A DNA stretch of 64,000 bases, taken from Bifidobacterium scaligerum. GTDB taxonomy: Bacteria; Actinomycetota; Actinomycetes; Actinomycetales; Bifidobacteriaceae. This document shows positions 10,539 to 18,695 of the stretch, piece after piece. The notes below the pieces were generated by a model. The model was not told where the DNA came from. It did no database searches and was given only the letters and a program-made list of their open reading frames with translations. A program made the position numbers and the translations under genes. The stretch is taken from the NCBI RefSeq assembly GCF_002802865.1, contig NZ_PGLQ01000008.1:1-64000 (forward strand). The letters run 5' to 3'. Every line of letters starts with the position of its first letter. Position 1 is the first letter of the stretch.

Positions 10539-12773
10539 ATGACGAGGCAGGCGACCATGACCAGCGATAATTCATCAGAACGCAACGCGTTTGACGCAGC
10601 CGTCGTTTCCGTACGCGCAGGAGCCAGTGCCGAACGCGCGGCCCGCGAACTCTACGACACACTCACTGAGGACGAACGCCTGAACCTGCTGGACGGCGAC
10701 GTCTACTACTGGAGCGGACGACTGGATATCGTCCGCCACGGATACAACATCAAGCCATATGTGATGGGTGCCATCGACCGTCTCGGCATCCCCGGCATCC
10801 GATTCGTGGACGGTCCGCGCGGTTGTGTGGCCGGCAACGGCACTGCCTTCCCGGTTTCCATGGCCCGCGGCGCCACTTGGGACACCGAACTGGAAGAGCA
10901 GGTGGGTCACGCCATAGGCGAAGAGGTGCGCGAGCAGGGCGGCAACCTTTTCGGTGGCGTATGCATCAACCTGCCCCGCCACCCCGCCTGGGGGCGCGTG
11001 CAGGAAACCTACTCCGACCAACCGGTGCTGCTCGGCCAGATGGGTGCGGCGATCACGCGCGGCGTGAAGTCCAACGCCATCGCCTGCGCCAAGCACTTCG
11101 CCTGCAACTCGATGGAAAACGCGCGCTTCAAAGTGGATGTGACCGTGGATGAAGCCACGTTCCATGAGGTCTACGCGCCGCATTTCAAGCGCACCATCGA
11201 AGCCGGCGCCCAAGCGGTGATGACCGCCTACAACTCGGTCAACGGCGAATACTGCGGCCAGAACAGCTGGCTGATCGACCAGACGCTGCGCCGCGACTGG
11301 GGCTTCACCGGCATCGCGGTCTCCGACTTCGTGTGGGGTCTGCGCGATGTGGCCAAATCCGTCAAGGCTGGTCTTGATATCGAAGAGCCGTTCCATCAGC
11401 AGCGCTACACCAAGCTGCGTGCCGCCATGGAGCGCGGCGAGGCCGACTGGTCCGATGTGCGTGCCGCGGGCGAACGCATCCTCGCCACGCAGTTGCGCTT
11501 CTACGCCCAGCGCGCGGCCGCCGAGCCTCACGGCACGATGGCCAACGCTGAACATGTGGCCTTGGCCCGTACCGTGGCCGAGCGTGCAGCCGTGCTGCTG
11601 AAGAATGATGGTGTTGCGGCCGGTGACAATGCCGCCGTATCCGCGCTGCCGCTTCGCCCTGGTGCGGACCTCAAGCGTGTGGCCGTATTCGGCCGCATCG
11701 CCGACAAGCCCAACACCGGCGACGAGGGCTCCTCCAAGGTACGTGCCCCGTACGTCGTCACCCCGCTGCAGGGCTTGCGCGAGATCTACGGCGACGATGT
11801 GGTGGGCTATCGCGCGGCCGAAGCCCCTGTAGTCGCCGCCAAGCGTGCCACTCGTGCGGATGCCGCCATTGTGGTGGTCGGATACACTGCCAACGATGAA
11901 GGCGAGTACCTGAAGTCCGTCGTCTCCCCCGACATGCTGCCCCTGCTGCCCGAACCGGTAACCGATGAGCAGAAGGAAGCCAAAGCCGGATGCCAGGCCT
12001 TCATGAAGGAAGGCATGAGCACCTTCGGTTCCGACGCCGAGGGCGGCGACCGCCACAGTCTGCGCCTCTTGGATGAAGACGTGGAACTTATCCGTGCCGT
12101 CTCCGCCGCCAATCCGCGCACGATCGTGGTGGTGGTGGCCGCCGGTGCCGTGCTGATGGACGAGTGGATCAACGAGCCCGCCGCCGTGCTGCTCGGCTGG
12201 TACTCGGGTATGGAAGGCGGTCATGCGCTGGCCGACATCCTCGCCGGCAATGTCGATCCGTCCGGCCGACTGCCTTACTCGATTCCGGCCAGCGAGGAGG
12301 ATCTTCCTCCGTTCGATTCGGACGCCACCGCCGCGACCTATGATCGCTGGTACGGCCAACGACTGATCCAGCATCGCGGTTCGAAAGCCCTGTTCCCGCT
12401 GGGCTACGGCCTGTCCTATCAGGCCTACGGCATCGAGGAATCGCGTCTGCTCGATCTCGACCGTTCTCATCAAACGGCCATTATGCAAGTTTCCGTTCGC
12501 AACGAAGGCGATTGCGACGGCCGCCACGTCGTGCAGGTGTACGGCACTCTGCTGGAAGGCGAGCGGGCCGGGGAGCGTGAGCTGCTCGGATTCGCCTCGG
12601 CCCAGGTGCCCGCGCATTCTACGACGCAGGTCAAGGTTGCACTCGATCTGTCGGCGATCGGCCGATGGAACAACGAAACGCGAACTCTCGCGCTTCCCCA
12701 AGGAACAATGCGCATCGAGGCGTCGTCGTACTGGGGCGATCCCGATGCATCGACAATGGAGGTCGAACTGTGA
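10539..12773 (+). CDS. Glycoside hydrolase family 3 (beta-glucosidase-like)
   Basis: A 744-residue cytoplasmic GH3 enzyme. The N-terminal barrel contains GIRFVDGPRG, AKHFACNSMENARF and the nucleophile Asp263 in GIAVSDFVWG; a C-terminal alpha/beta sandwich (AAVLLKNDG, GWYSGMEGGHALADIL) and fibronectin-III-like tail follow. The usual substrates are beta-glucosides, but GH3 also covers xylosides and others. Three nearby in-frame ATGs exist (10521, 10539, 10557); 10539 has AAGGA at proper spacing. The stop overlaps the GTG start of the MFS gene by four bases (GTGA), indicating translational coupling. Confidence 0.94.
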   Translation: MTRQATMTSDNSSERNAFDAAVVSVRAGASAERAARELYDTLTEDERLNLLDGDVYYWSGRLDIVRHGYNIKPYVMGAIDRLGIPGIRFVDGPRGCVAGNGTAFPVSMARGATWDTELEEQVGHAIGEEVREQGGNLFGGVCINLPRHPAWGRVQETYSDQPVLLGQMGAAITRGVKSNAIACAKHFACNSMENARFKVDVTVDEATFHEVYAPHFKRTIEAGAQAVMTAYNSVNGEYCGQNSWLIDQTLRRDWGFTGIAVSDFVWGLRDVAKSVKAGLDIEEPFHQQRYTKLRAAMERGEADWSDVRAAGERILATQLRFYAQRAAAEPHGTMANAEHVALARTVAERAAVLLKNDGVAAGDNAAVSALPLRPGADLKRVAVFGRIADKPNTGDEGSSKVRAPYVVTPLQGLREIYGDDVVGYRAAEAPVVAAKRATRADAAIVVVGYTANDEGEYLKSVVSPDMLPLLPEPVTDEQKEAKAGCQAFMKEGMSTFGSDAEGGDRHSLRLLDEDVELIRAVSAANPRTIVVVVAAGAVLMDEWINEPAAVLLGWYSGMEGGHALADILAGNVDPSGRLPYSIPASEEDLPPFDSDATAATYDRWYGQRLIQHRGSKALFPLGYGLSYQAYGIEESRLLDLDRSHQTAIMQVSVRNEGDCDGRHVVQVYGTLLEGERAGERELLGFASAQVPAHSTTQVKVALDLSAIGRWNNETRTLALPQGTMRIEASSYWGDPDASTMEVEL

Positions 12774-14056
12774 GCAACGTAGCCACTACCACATCAACCG
12801 CGCCGGGACAGCCGGTGTGGACCGGAACCGTCAGCGACGAGGAGCAGAGCAAGGCGCCATGGATCGTCGGCGTGGCCCTGGTGCTGGGCTGCTTCCTGTG
12901 GATGGGCCCGTACATGGGCGTCAACGTGGTGCTGCTGCCGGCCAAAACCGCTGAGCTCGCCGGCGATTCCAAGGCGGCCGTTGTGGCCGCGCTGTCCACC
13001 AGCGCCATGATCGTCGCTGCCATCGCCAACATTCTCTTCGGTGCGCTTTCCGACCTGACCCGTTCGCGCTGGGGCCGTCGTACGCCGTGGATCGTGTGCG
13101 GCTCCGTACTTGCCGCCGCCTCGATGATGCTGGTCAACGTCGCCACCAACGTGGCGATGCTGATCGTGACCTGGTGCGTCTACCAGTGCTTCCTCAACGC
13201 CATCATCGCCCCGCTGATCGCCGTGCTCGCCGACCGTACCGCTCCGAAGTTCCGCGGTGCCATCACCTCGATGTACGCGCTCGGCTATTCGGTGGGCATC
13301 TACACCGGTCAGATGATCGGCGCTCGCTTCCTGACTAACGTGACCCTCGGCTTCATCGTCCTGTCCGTACTGACCCTGCTTTCCGGCCCGATCGCCGCCG
13401 TGCTGATGCGTGAGCCCTCCAGCCTGGCCATGCCGAAGAAGTCCTTCGATTCCAAGGTGTTCGTCGAGCACTTCACCTTCCCGGTCAAGGGCTGCCGTGA
13501 CTACTATCTGGCGCTGTTCGGCAAGTTCCTGATTGTGGCCGCCAAGTTCGCCATCTCCGGTTTCCAGCTGTACATCCTCATGGATTACATGAACCAGACC
13601 AAGGAAGGCGCCGCCGGCTACGTGACGATCATGTCCATGTGCATGATGGTCACCGCCATCGTGATGACCATCATCTCCGGTCCGATCGCCGACAAGATCG
13701 GCAGCCGTAAGCTCCCGGTGATCGTTTCCTCCCTGCTGGTGGCCGTCGGCTCCATCATCCCGTTTTTCTCGAACGACCCGCACATGATGATCGCGTACGC
13801 TCTTGTGGCCGGTACCGGCATGGGCGCTTACAACTCGGTTGATCAGGCGCTGAACGTGGACGTGCTGCCGAACAAGGAGACCGCCGCCAAGGATCTGGGC
13901 ATCCTGAACCTCGCCAACACCGGCGGACAGGTGCTCGGCCCGGTGCTGGCCGCCGCCCTGATCCAGTCGATCGGTTACCACGCGCTGTTCCCGTTGGCCG
14001 CCGTGTGCTCGCTGATCGGTGCGGTGCTGATCGTCTTCATCAAGTCGGTGAAGTAG
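12770..14056 (+). CDS. MFS transporter, probable glycoside permease
   Basis: A 428-residue membrane protein with about 12 helices and the MFS loop motif GALSDLTRSRWGRRTPWIV between helices 2 and 3. It starts with GTG at 12770 inside the stop of the GH3 gene, preceded by GGAGG, so it is expressed with it. It probably imports the glycoside that the GH3 enzyme cleaves. The coupled pair plus the TetR gene upstream form a compact uptake-and-hydrolysis unit. The substrate is not determinable from sequence. Confidence 0.9.
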   Translation: MSNVATTTSTAPGQPVWTGTVSDEEQSKAPWIVGVALVLGCFLWMGPYMGVNVVLLPAKTAELAGDSKAAVVAALSTSAMIVAAIANILFGALSDLTRSRWGRRTPWIVCGSVLAAASMMLVNVATNVAMLIVTWCVYQCFLNAIIAPLIAVLADRTAPKFRGAITSMYALGYSVGIYTGQMIGARFLTNVTLGFIVLSVLTLLSGPIAAVLMREPSSLAMPKKSFDSKVFVEHFTFPVKGCRDYYLALFGKFLIVAAKFAISGFQLYILMDYMNQTKEGAAGYVTIMSMCMMVTAIVMTIISGPIADKIGSRKLPVIVSSLLVAVGSIIPFFSNDPHMMIAYALVAGTGMGAYNSVDQALNVDVLPNKETAAKDLGILNLANTGGQVLGPVLAAALIQSIGYHALFPLAAVCSLIGAVLIVFIKSVK

Positions 14057-14117
14057 TCAAACCGCTCGTTCCTTTCGATTCTTTCTTTCCCCTTCCTTCC
14101 CTTTCCCATAACCAAAT

Positions 14118-14181
14118 GGGGCGGTCCCGGTCGAATCGACGATATGAATCGTTCGATCCGACCGGGACCGCCCCGTTTTTT
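14118..14181 (+). terminator. Intrinsic terminator of the GH3-MFS operon
   Basis: GGGGCGGTCCCGGTCG and its complement, extended by a second paired block, form a long stem ending at 14174 and followed by GTTTTTTAG. Strong rightward terminator. Confidence 0.85.
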
Positions 14182-14196
14182 AGATGATGTCAGGTG

Positions 14197-14249
14197 TTTT
14201 CTGGAAGAACGTACGCTGAGCGTGCGTCAGCGTACGTTCTTCCAGAAAA
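14197..14249. terminator. 23-bp perfect palindrome with 7-base loop
   Basis: Arms 14197-14219 and 14227-14249 are perfectly complementary, with loop GCGTGCG. The arm begins TTTTCTGGAAGAACGTACGC. A third, imperfect half arm (CTGGGGAAACGTACGCTGA) follows at about 14262-14280. Closely related copies flank the region at 59049-59159. Convergent junction. Confidence 0.7.
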
Positions 14250-14294
14250 GGGTGATTATTATCTGGGGAAACGTACGCTGACATGGTGGCGAGG

Positions 14295-14343
14295 TAATCA
14301 CGCGGCGCTGAGCGACGGCAGCCGTGAGATAATCACGCGGCGC
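14295..14343. repeat. 14-bp direct repeat TAATCACGCGGCGC
   Basis: Two exact copies at 14295-14308 and 14330-14343, 35 bp apart. The second copy contains the stop codon and last codons of the leftward membrane-protein gene, so the first may be a duplicated gene end. Confidence 0.7.
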
Positions 14344-15307
14344 GGGCGATGGCCTGCTCAAAGTCCTTGGTGCCCTTGAACACTTCCTGCATCCACGGGT
14401 TGATGCCCTGCTTCTTGGCGCGGATGAGGATGTAGCCCAAGGCCAGCACGTTGGCCACGAGCGCGATCAGCGAGACCACGAGATTCACGTTCGGGTTGTT
14501 CACGGACTGGGTGGAGAACACGGAATAATCCTGGAACATCGGGAACACCTGAGCGAACATGCACCAAATGGCCAGCGTGAACGCGCGGTTCTGAATCCAG
14601 CCGCCCTTGTTCCAGAAGAAGTTGGCCACGGTCGGGGCGAGCAGCAGTGCGAGGCCGCAGTACCAAGAATGGGTGGGCAGGCAGTTGTAGGTGTAGCAGA
14701 AGTTCCACAGATCGTAGGCCACGATGAACACCCAGGTCATATCCGGCCAAAGCATGTCGTCCTTCTTCTTGGAGGCGTAGATGCCGAACCAGCCGGTCAT
14801 GCAGAAGATGTTGAGAATGCCGGCCACACCGTTGAACACGTTGTGCCAGCCGCCGTACAGGGTCACGCCTTCGGTGGAGATCCAAGTGCCGCCCCAGCCG
14901 CGGATGGCGGATTCAAAGTCGGAAACGACGGCGATGAGGATGTTGATGGCCACGATCACGAACGGGAAGCACTTGAACCAGTGGGATTTGCCGATGGAGC
15001 CCCACTTGTACTTCAGTGCCATGAAGCCGATGCAGCCGGCGGTGGCGGCGTACAGCTTGGCGTAGTGGAACCAGCTGGTCATATGTACGTAAGTCGGGTT
15101 GTTCAAGGCCCATTCGGCACCCATGGCGGCGGCCGTGTAGATGGTGATGAAGTAGACGGTCAGAATAGCCGGCACGATGAGGAAGGCGATCACGCCGCCG
15201 GTTTTGGTGCGGCGGGCCAGTTCGTTGGCGCCGATGAGGCAGCAGAAGACGAGGATCCATCCGATCCACTGATAGACGGCGGTATCGCCGTAGACCTGAA
15301 ACAGCAT
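14333..15307 (-). CDS. Multi-pass membrane protein of unknown function
   Basis: A 324-residue protein with roughly nine hydrophobic segments, rich in Trp, Tyr and Phe (VYQWIGWILVFCCLIGANEL, TWVFIVAYDLWNFCYTYNCL), ending in a short basic tail. The start at 15307 follows AAAGGA. I associate this protein type with the uncharacterised DUF5692 family of bifidobacteria, but from memory only. PnuC-like vitamin transporters have a similar aromatic-rich look and could be a distant relation. Its upstream region holds two matching palindromes (TTGAC-N5-GTCAA), so it is probably under a dedicated repressor. Confidence 0.8.
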   Translation of the reverse strand: MLFQVYGDTAVYQWIGWILVFCCLIGANELARRTKTGGVIAFLIVPAILTVYFITIYTAAAMGAEWALNNPTYVHMTSWFHYAKLYAATAGCIGFMALKYKWGSIGKSHWFKCFPFVIVAINILIAVVSDFESAIRGWGGTWISTEGVTLYGGWHNVFNGVAGILNIFCMTGWFGIYASKKKDDMLWPDMTWVFIVAYDLWNFCYTYNCLPTHSWYCGLALLLAPTVANFFWNKGGWIQNRAFTLAIWCMFAQVFPMFQDYSVFSTQSVNNPNVNLVVSLIALVANVLALGYILIRAKKQGINPWMQEVFKGTKDFEQAIARAA

Positions 15308-15472
15308 TGCGGTCCTTTCTTGGGTGCATCGGATCGGTTGCGGCCGTAGTGCTGTGGCGCTGCGCTGCGATGACTGTTCCGATGCGGTTATGGTTGCGCC
15401 CGTCGTCCCGCGCTGGACGTCGGGTGTTTGACGCCGGCGAGACATCTGCCGCACGTTGTTGTGCCGCCGATG

Positions 15473-15487
15473 TTGACGAAGCGTCAA
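15473..15487. promoter_or_regulatory. Operator-like site TTGAC-GAAGC-GTCAA
   Basis: A perfect 5-bp inverted repeat with 5-bp spacer. An identically built site lies 45 bp away at 15518-15532, upstream of the leftward membrane-protein gene. Confidence 0.5.
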
Positions 15488-15517
15488 TTTCTCTCGTGGC
15501 ATAGTGTAAACCTTCTT

Positions 15518-15532
15518 TTGACGCTGTGTCAA
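15518..15532. promoter_or_regulatory. Operator-like site TTGAC-GCTGT-GTCAA
   Basis: The second TTGAC-N5-GTCAA palindrome. Same half-sites and spacer length as the one at 15473-15487 point to one dimeric regulator binding twice. The regulator is not identifiable in the window. Confidence 0.5.
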
Positions 15533-15899
15533 AAATAGGGTGTTTGTGTTTGCGGATGTTCGCGTGCATCTGTCGTAGTCACCATATTGCAGACGGCTGT
15601 TTCGGATTCGGTTCTGTGCTATTGGTGCAGTCGTAGTCGCAGTCGCCGTGTTTGTCATTGTTAATGACGGTGTGCGCTGATTTTCGGGCTTGTGAACTGC
15701 ACCCCGATTGTTGGACTGGGTAATCCAGATTCGACGATCGGAGATGCGGTTTCTCATGCACGGGGATCGTGGGCGTCATTACGGCGACGGTTTCATGCGG
15801 GTCGTTGCCAGTCTGCTTCGGCGGGGTACGGGACGGTGTTCCCCGCGCGTCGACTTGGTGCGGCGCTGGTCGGCTATGAGATTGCAGCATCCCCTATGA

Positions 15900-16121
15900 G
15901 ATACAGCATCGGCATCGACTGGAACGACTTCCGCATCCGCGGCGGAGCCCGACCCGGAGTCGTTCGTCACGCCCGCGCATTGGAGGACAGCCGGAAAGAC
16001 GGGAGCCGCCGACGACAAGGATCCGATACCCGGCACCATGACGGCGGTGCAACTGCCCGTCGTCGACGCCTACGAGAGCGGGTTCGGCGTCAGGACCGGC
16101 TGGGCAGGACGCTCAAAATGA
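15900..16121 (+). pseudogene. Possible remnant of a protein-coding gene
   Basis: One frame reads about 73 codons directly after an in-frame TGA and has protein-like composition: a Ser/Thr/Ala linker (TASASTGTTSASAAEPDPES) followed by TAVQLPVVDAYESGFGVRTG and a stop. There is no start codon at its beginning. It resembles the C-terminal end of a larger protein whose 5' part has been lost. It may also be chance; nothing in it is diagnostic. Confidence 0.25.
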
Positions 16122-16212
16122 CCCGCGCCGCGCCGATGACACGCGCGGATAAGACCCCCGTTTTGTCTATTAACCCCCATATGGCTCTATAGCCCTGATG
16201 TGATGCAAAAAC

Positions 16213-16250
16213 GAAAAAACCCTCGGAATCGTTGCAATTCCAAGGGTTTC
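16213..16250 (-). terminator. Terminator of the tRNA pair
   Basis: Read leftward, GAAACCCTTGGAATT pairs with a complementary block and is followed by a T-run. It lies directly downstream of tRNA-Ala. Confidence 0.8.
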
Positions 16251-16256
16251 GGGTAG

Positions 16257-16329
16257 TGGAGCTAGCCGGGTTCGAACCGGCGACCCTCTGCTTGCAAAGC
16301 AGATGCGCTACCAGCTGCGCTATAGCCCC
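16257..16329 (-). tRNA. tRNA-Ala (anticodon TGC)
   Basis: A complete 73-nt cloverleaf: acceptor GGGGCTA pairs with TAGCTCC, with the G3-U70 pair that is the alanine identity element, discriminator A, anticodon loop CTTTGCAAG and T-arm GGTTCGAACC. CCA is not encoded. It is co-oriented with tRNA-Ile 52 bp upstream. Confidence 0.97.
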
Positions 16330-16381
16330 ATGTTGATTTATTCGGGAAAAAAAGAGCGGCACGCGGCCGCCTCTTTTCCTG

Positions 16382-16455
16382 TGGGCCCAGGAGGACTTGA
16401 ACCTCCGACCTCATCCTTATCAGGGATGCGCTCTAACCAGCTGAGCTATGGGCCC
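16382..16455 (-). tRNA. tRNA-Ile (anticodon GAT)
   Basis: A 74-nt cloverleaf: acceptor GGGCCCA/TGGGCCC, D-arm AGCTCAGCTGGTTAGAGCG, anticodon loop CTGATAA and T-arm GGTTCAAGTCC, discriminator A. Together with tRNA-Ala it forms an Ile/Ala pair outside an rRNA operon. Confidence 0.97.
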
Positions 16456-16693
16456 GATCCATGCACTTCAAAAGCGCACAAGTGATTACAATACCACTGA
16501 ACGTGAAGGTGTCAACGGGACGTATGCTTCGGCGTGTCGCGTTGGGGGATGCTGAGCCATCGATGATGGACTGACCGGTTTTCCGCGGCGGTCCGCCCCG
16601 AGCTTGCGGCGTTGCCGGAGCCGGCCTTTGTCGGAAGTCTTTCGTCAATCGCGGATCGTAACCGTGCGTGCGCTGTCGGTTGCGCGCGTCACA

Positions 16694-17461
16694 ATGACGC
16701 ACATGCCATACCGATCATCCCCTGCCGCAGTCAGCAGTCTGACCGTTGACGGATTGCCGGTTACGGTGGTGCGTAAGCCCATCAAAAATATGTACCTTCG
16801 TATCAAGCCGCCGAACGGTGCAGTCGTGATCTCAGCTCCCAGGCGTATGGGCGACCACATCATTGCTGATTTCGTGCGTGGCCGCCGCTCGTGGATTGAC
16901 GAGCATGTGCATCGCATGGCCGAGGCGCGTAGGAAGTCGATGGAGGCAAACGGGCCGATTGGTGATGGATTCGCGTCTGACATCGGGCGAGGCGGGGATG
17001 ATGCTGGACGTGGTGACTTGGCCGACGTTGGCATGAATCGCCCGGGTGTTGGTGACGGAGTCAGGCAAGACGGTTCTGCGGGTGATTCTGGGGCAGTGCC
17101 AACATTCGATCGCGCCGCGATCTGGACGCCGGAGCGCAAGGCTAGAGCCACGGCCGGCATCAACGCGCAATTGCCGGAGCTGTTGGCCAAGTGGGAGCCG
17201 GTGATCGGGCGGACTCCCAGTCATATCACGTTGCGTGTGATGACCTCGCGTTGGGGATCGTGTACGCCGGCCACTGGTCGTATTCGGTTGAATCTGCAAT
17301 TAGGGCTGATGGAGCCGCGTTTTCTGGAATACGTGTTGGTGCATGAGATGACTCACCTGTGGGAGCGCGGCCACGGCGTCGGATTCCAGCGGCGTATGAG
17401 CGTCTATCTGCCGAATTGGCGGCAGTTGCGTCGCGAGCTCAACCGCCGCGTGGTGCTGTAA
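16694..17461 (+). CDS. YgjP-like zinc metallohydrolase (M48/SprT-related)
   Basis: About 255 residues. The C-terminal half holds LRVMTSRWGSCTP and VLVHEMTHLWERGHGVGFQRRM, the HExxH-x(n)-H zinc signature of the YgjP/DUF45 family. The N-terminal part (IKNMYLRIKPPNGAVVISAP) also matches that family. Between them, around residues 90-145, is a Gly/Asp-rich insertion not usual in short homologues. The start is uncertain: ATGs at 16694 and 16703 both precede the conserved region and neither has a strong ribosome site. Family members have been described as metallopeptidase-like or nucleotide hydrolases; I make no claim on substrate. Confidence 0.85.
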   Translation: MTHMPYRSSPAAVSSLTVDGLPVTVVRKPIKNMYLRIKPPNGAVVISAPRRMGDHIIADFVRGRRSWIDEHVHRMAEARRKSMEANGPIGDGFASDIGRGGDDAGRGDLADVGMNRPGVGDGVRQDGSAGDSGAVPTFDRAAIWTPERKARATAGINAQLPELLAKWEPVIGRTPSHITLRVMTSRWGSCTPATGRIRLNLQLGLMEPRFLEYVLVHEMTHLWERGHGVGFQRRMSVYLPNWRQLRRELNRRVVL

Positions 17462-17532
17462 ATCGGATGTTGGGATTATTGAGGTGAGTGGCGCGGTGTG
17501 AGCGTCATGTCGTGGAAAATTCTCAATTTCGT

Positions 17533-17571
17533 GAAAATGACTCACTGAGCTCCCGTCAGTGAGTCATTTTC
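17533..17571. terminator. 16-bp perfect palindrome with 7-base loop
   Basis: GAAAATGACTCACTGA and its complement surround GCTCCCG. The arm is the same as the core of the hairpin at 115-179, 17 kb away, while the loop differs. Convergent junction between the YgjP-like and GntR genes. Confidence 0.7.
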
Positions 17572-17583
17572 GCAAAGTGCGGG

Positions 17584-17617
17584 TTTTTCTCGAAATCAGC
17601 CGCCATTTCGAGAAAAA
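17584..17617. terminator. 13-bp palindrome with terminal T/A-run
   Basis: TTTTTCTCGAAAT and ATTTCGAGAAAAA surround 8 bases. It can act as a terminator in either direction. Confidence 0.65.
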
Positions 17618-17690
17618 ACGGCGCTTACGAGTTCTCAGCGCGCGATTTTCTCGGGGTGTGGGCTTATTTCGAGAAAAAACCGCGCTGGTC
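17610..17690. repeat. Degenerate hairpin and orphan half-arm related to the lacZ terminator
   Basis: 17610-17652 is an imperfect copy of the CTGA-N7-TCAG design (loop CGAGTTC; 13 of 18 arm positions pair). About 17670-17686 repeats one arm of the lacZ terminator (GAGAAAAAACCGCGCTG) with no partner arm. Confidence 0.55.
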
Positions 17691-17772
17691 GTAGAGTCTG
17701 GGGTGTTGTTGGGGTGCGGCTGGGGTGTTGCTGGGTATTCCCGGGGTAACCGAAGATCCGGTGCCCTGATCG

Positions 17773-18525
17773 TTATCGTTGGTCGCCGGCGATGTGGCTG
17801 ATGGCCTGATCGGATTCGCTGACGATCTGCCGCATCGTCGTCTCGGCTGCGCTGCCGTCTCCCTTGCGGATCAACGCCGCTACCTCGGTGTGCCAGCTGA
17901 GCGCCGTCTGATCGGCCACCTTGGGCATCAATTCGTGGTGCGTACGGCCGGTGAGCGTAGAGGCGATCACGTCGCCGAGGGCGGCGAACATCAGATTGCC
18001 GGATGCCTCCAGCAATGTGCGATGGAAAAGAATGTCTGCATCCAGATATTCGGCTTCGTCGGCGTGGTCGGAGTGTGCCACCATATCGATGGCGGCGCGG
18101 GTCAGTGTGGCCCAGTGTTCCGCGGTGGCGTGTGAGGCGGCGAGTCGCGCGGCCGCGGGCTCCACGGCGGCGCGCAATTGCGAAAGCTCGTGCAAGGCCG
18201 AAATGCGATGCGGGCCGCGAAGTCGCCACTGAATCACCTGTGGATCGAGAATATTCCACTGCTCGATGGGATTCGCGGTCGCTCCCGCTTTGCGCTTGAC
18301 GCTCACCAATCCCATGGATTCCAATACGCGTGTGACTTCGCGCGTCACCGTGCGCGAGGGGGTGGCATCGCCGTCCATATTCGGCTCAGGCAGCCGCTCT
18401 CCCGTAGCTACCGCGCCGCTGACCACAGCCATGCCCCACTCGTCGAGGAGTCGGTCATGTAGGGAAGGTTCGTTGGCGGCAGCTGCGCCGGATGCTGCAG
18501 TAATCAAGGAAGTCGCGGAAGTCAT
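17773..18525 (-). CDS. gntR: GntR/FadR-type regulator of the gluconate genes
   Basis: About 250 residues: a winged-helix GntR domain (GATPSRTVTREVTRVLESMGL) and an FCD-type all-helical ligand domain (LRAAVEPAAARLAASHATAEHW; LDADILFHRTLLEASGNLMF) with the His/Asp residues that usually bind a metal. It is divergent from gntP-gntK-gnd, the classic arrangement for a gluconate-responsive repressor. The start at 18525 is the ATG closest to the conserved domain; the frame stays open upstream to 18603 and the ribosome site is weak. The specificity is inferred from its neighbours. Confidence 0.88.
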   Translation of the reverse strand: MTSATSLITAASGAAAANEPSLHDRLLDEWGMAVVSGAVATGERLPEPNMDGDATPSRTVTREVTRVLESMGLVSVKRKAGATANPIEQWNILDPQVIQWRLRGPHRISALHELSQLRAAVEPAAARLAASHATAEHWATLTRAAIDMVAHSDHADEAEYLDADILFHRTLLEASGNLMFAALGDVIASTLTGRTHHELMPKVADQTALSWHTEVAALIRKGDGSAAETTMRQIVSESDQAISHIAGDQR

Positions 18526-18638
18526 AAGACAAGTATTACACGTTTGATTGGTTATGGCATACATATTCAACACGCCGTCGCGCAAAAGTATTGCGTATTC
18601 CATAATCGTCGGTTATATTGGATGTCAACATACAACAT

Positions 18639-18671
18639 GTATATGGTGACGATGAAATGTCATCCATATAC
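18639..18671 (+). promoter_or_regulatory. Inverted repeat in the gntP leader
   Basis: GTATATGGTGAC (18639-18650) and GTCATCCATATAC (18659-18671) pair with a single bulge. It lies between the divergent gntR and gntP starts, 25 bp before the gntP ATG. It may be a regulator site or an mRNA leader hairpin. Confidence 0.45.
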
Positions 18672-18695
18672 ACCGACTCAAAGAAGAGATGGATT

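Larger units (their letters stand above)
15308..15899. other. Non-coding region upstream of the membrane-protein gene
   Basis: About 590 bp without a convincing gene on either strand. The part near 15470-15532 holds the two operator-like palindromes listed separately. The remainder has short frames with no recognisable product. Confidence 0.5.

Noticed and set aside
16382-16455. tRNA-Ile as an integration site of a genomic island
   Set aside because: No integrase gene and no direct repeat of the tRNA 3' end was found in the window.
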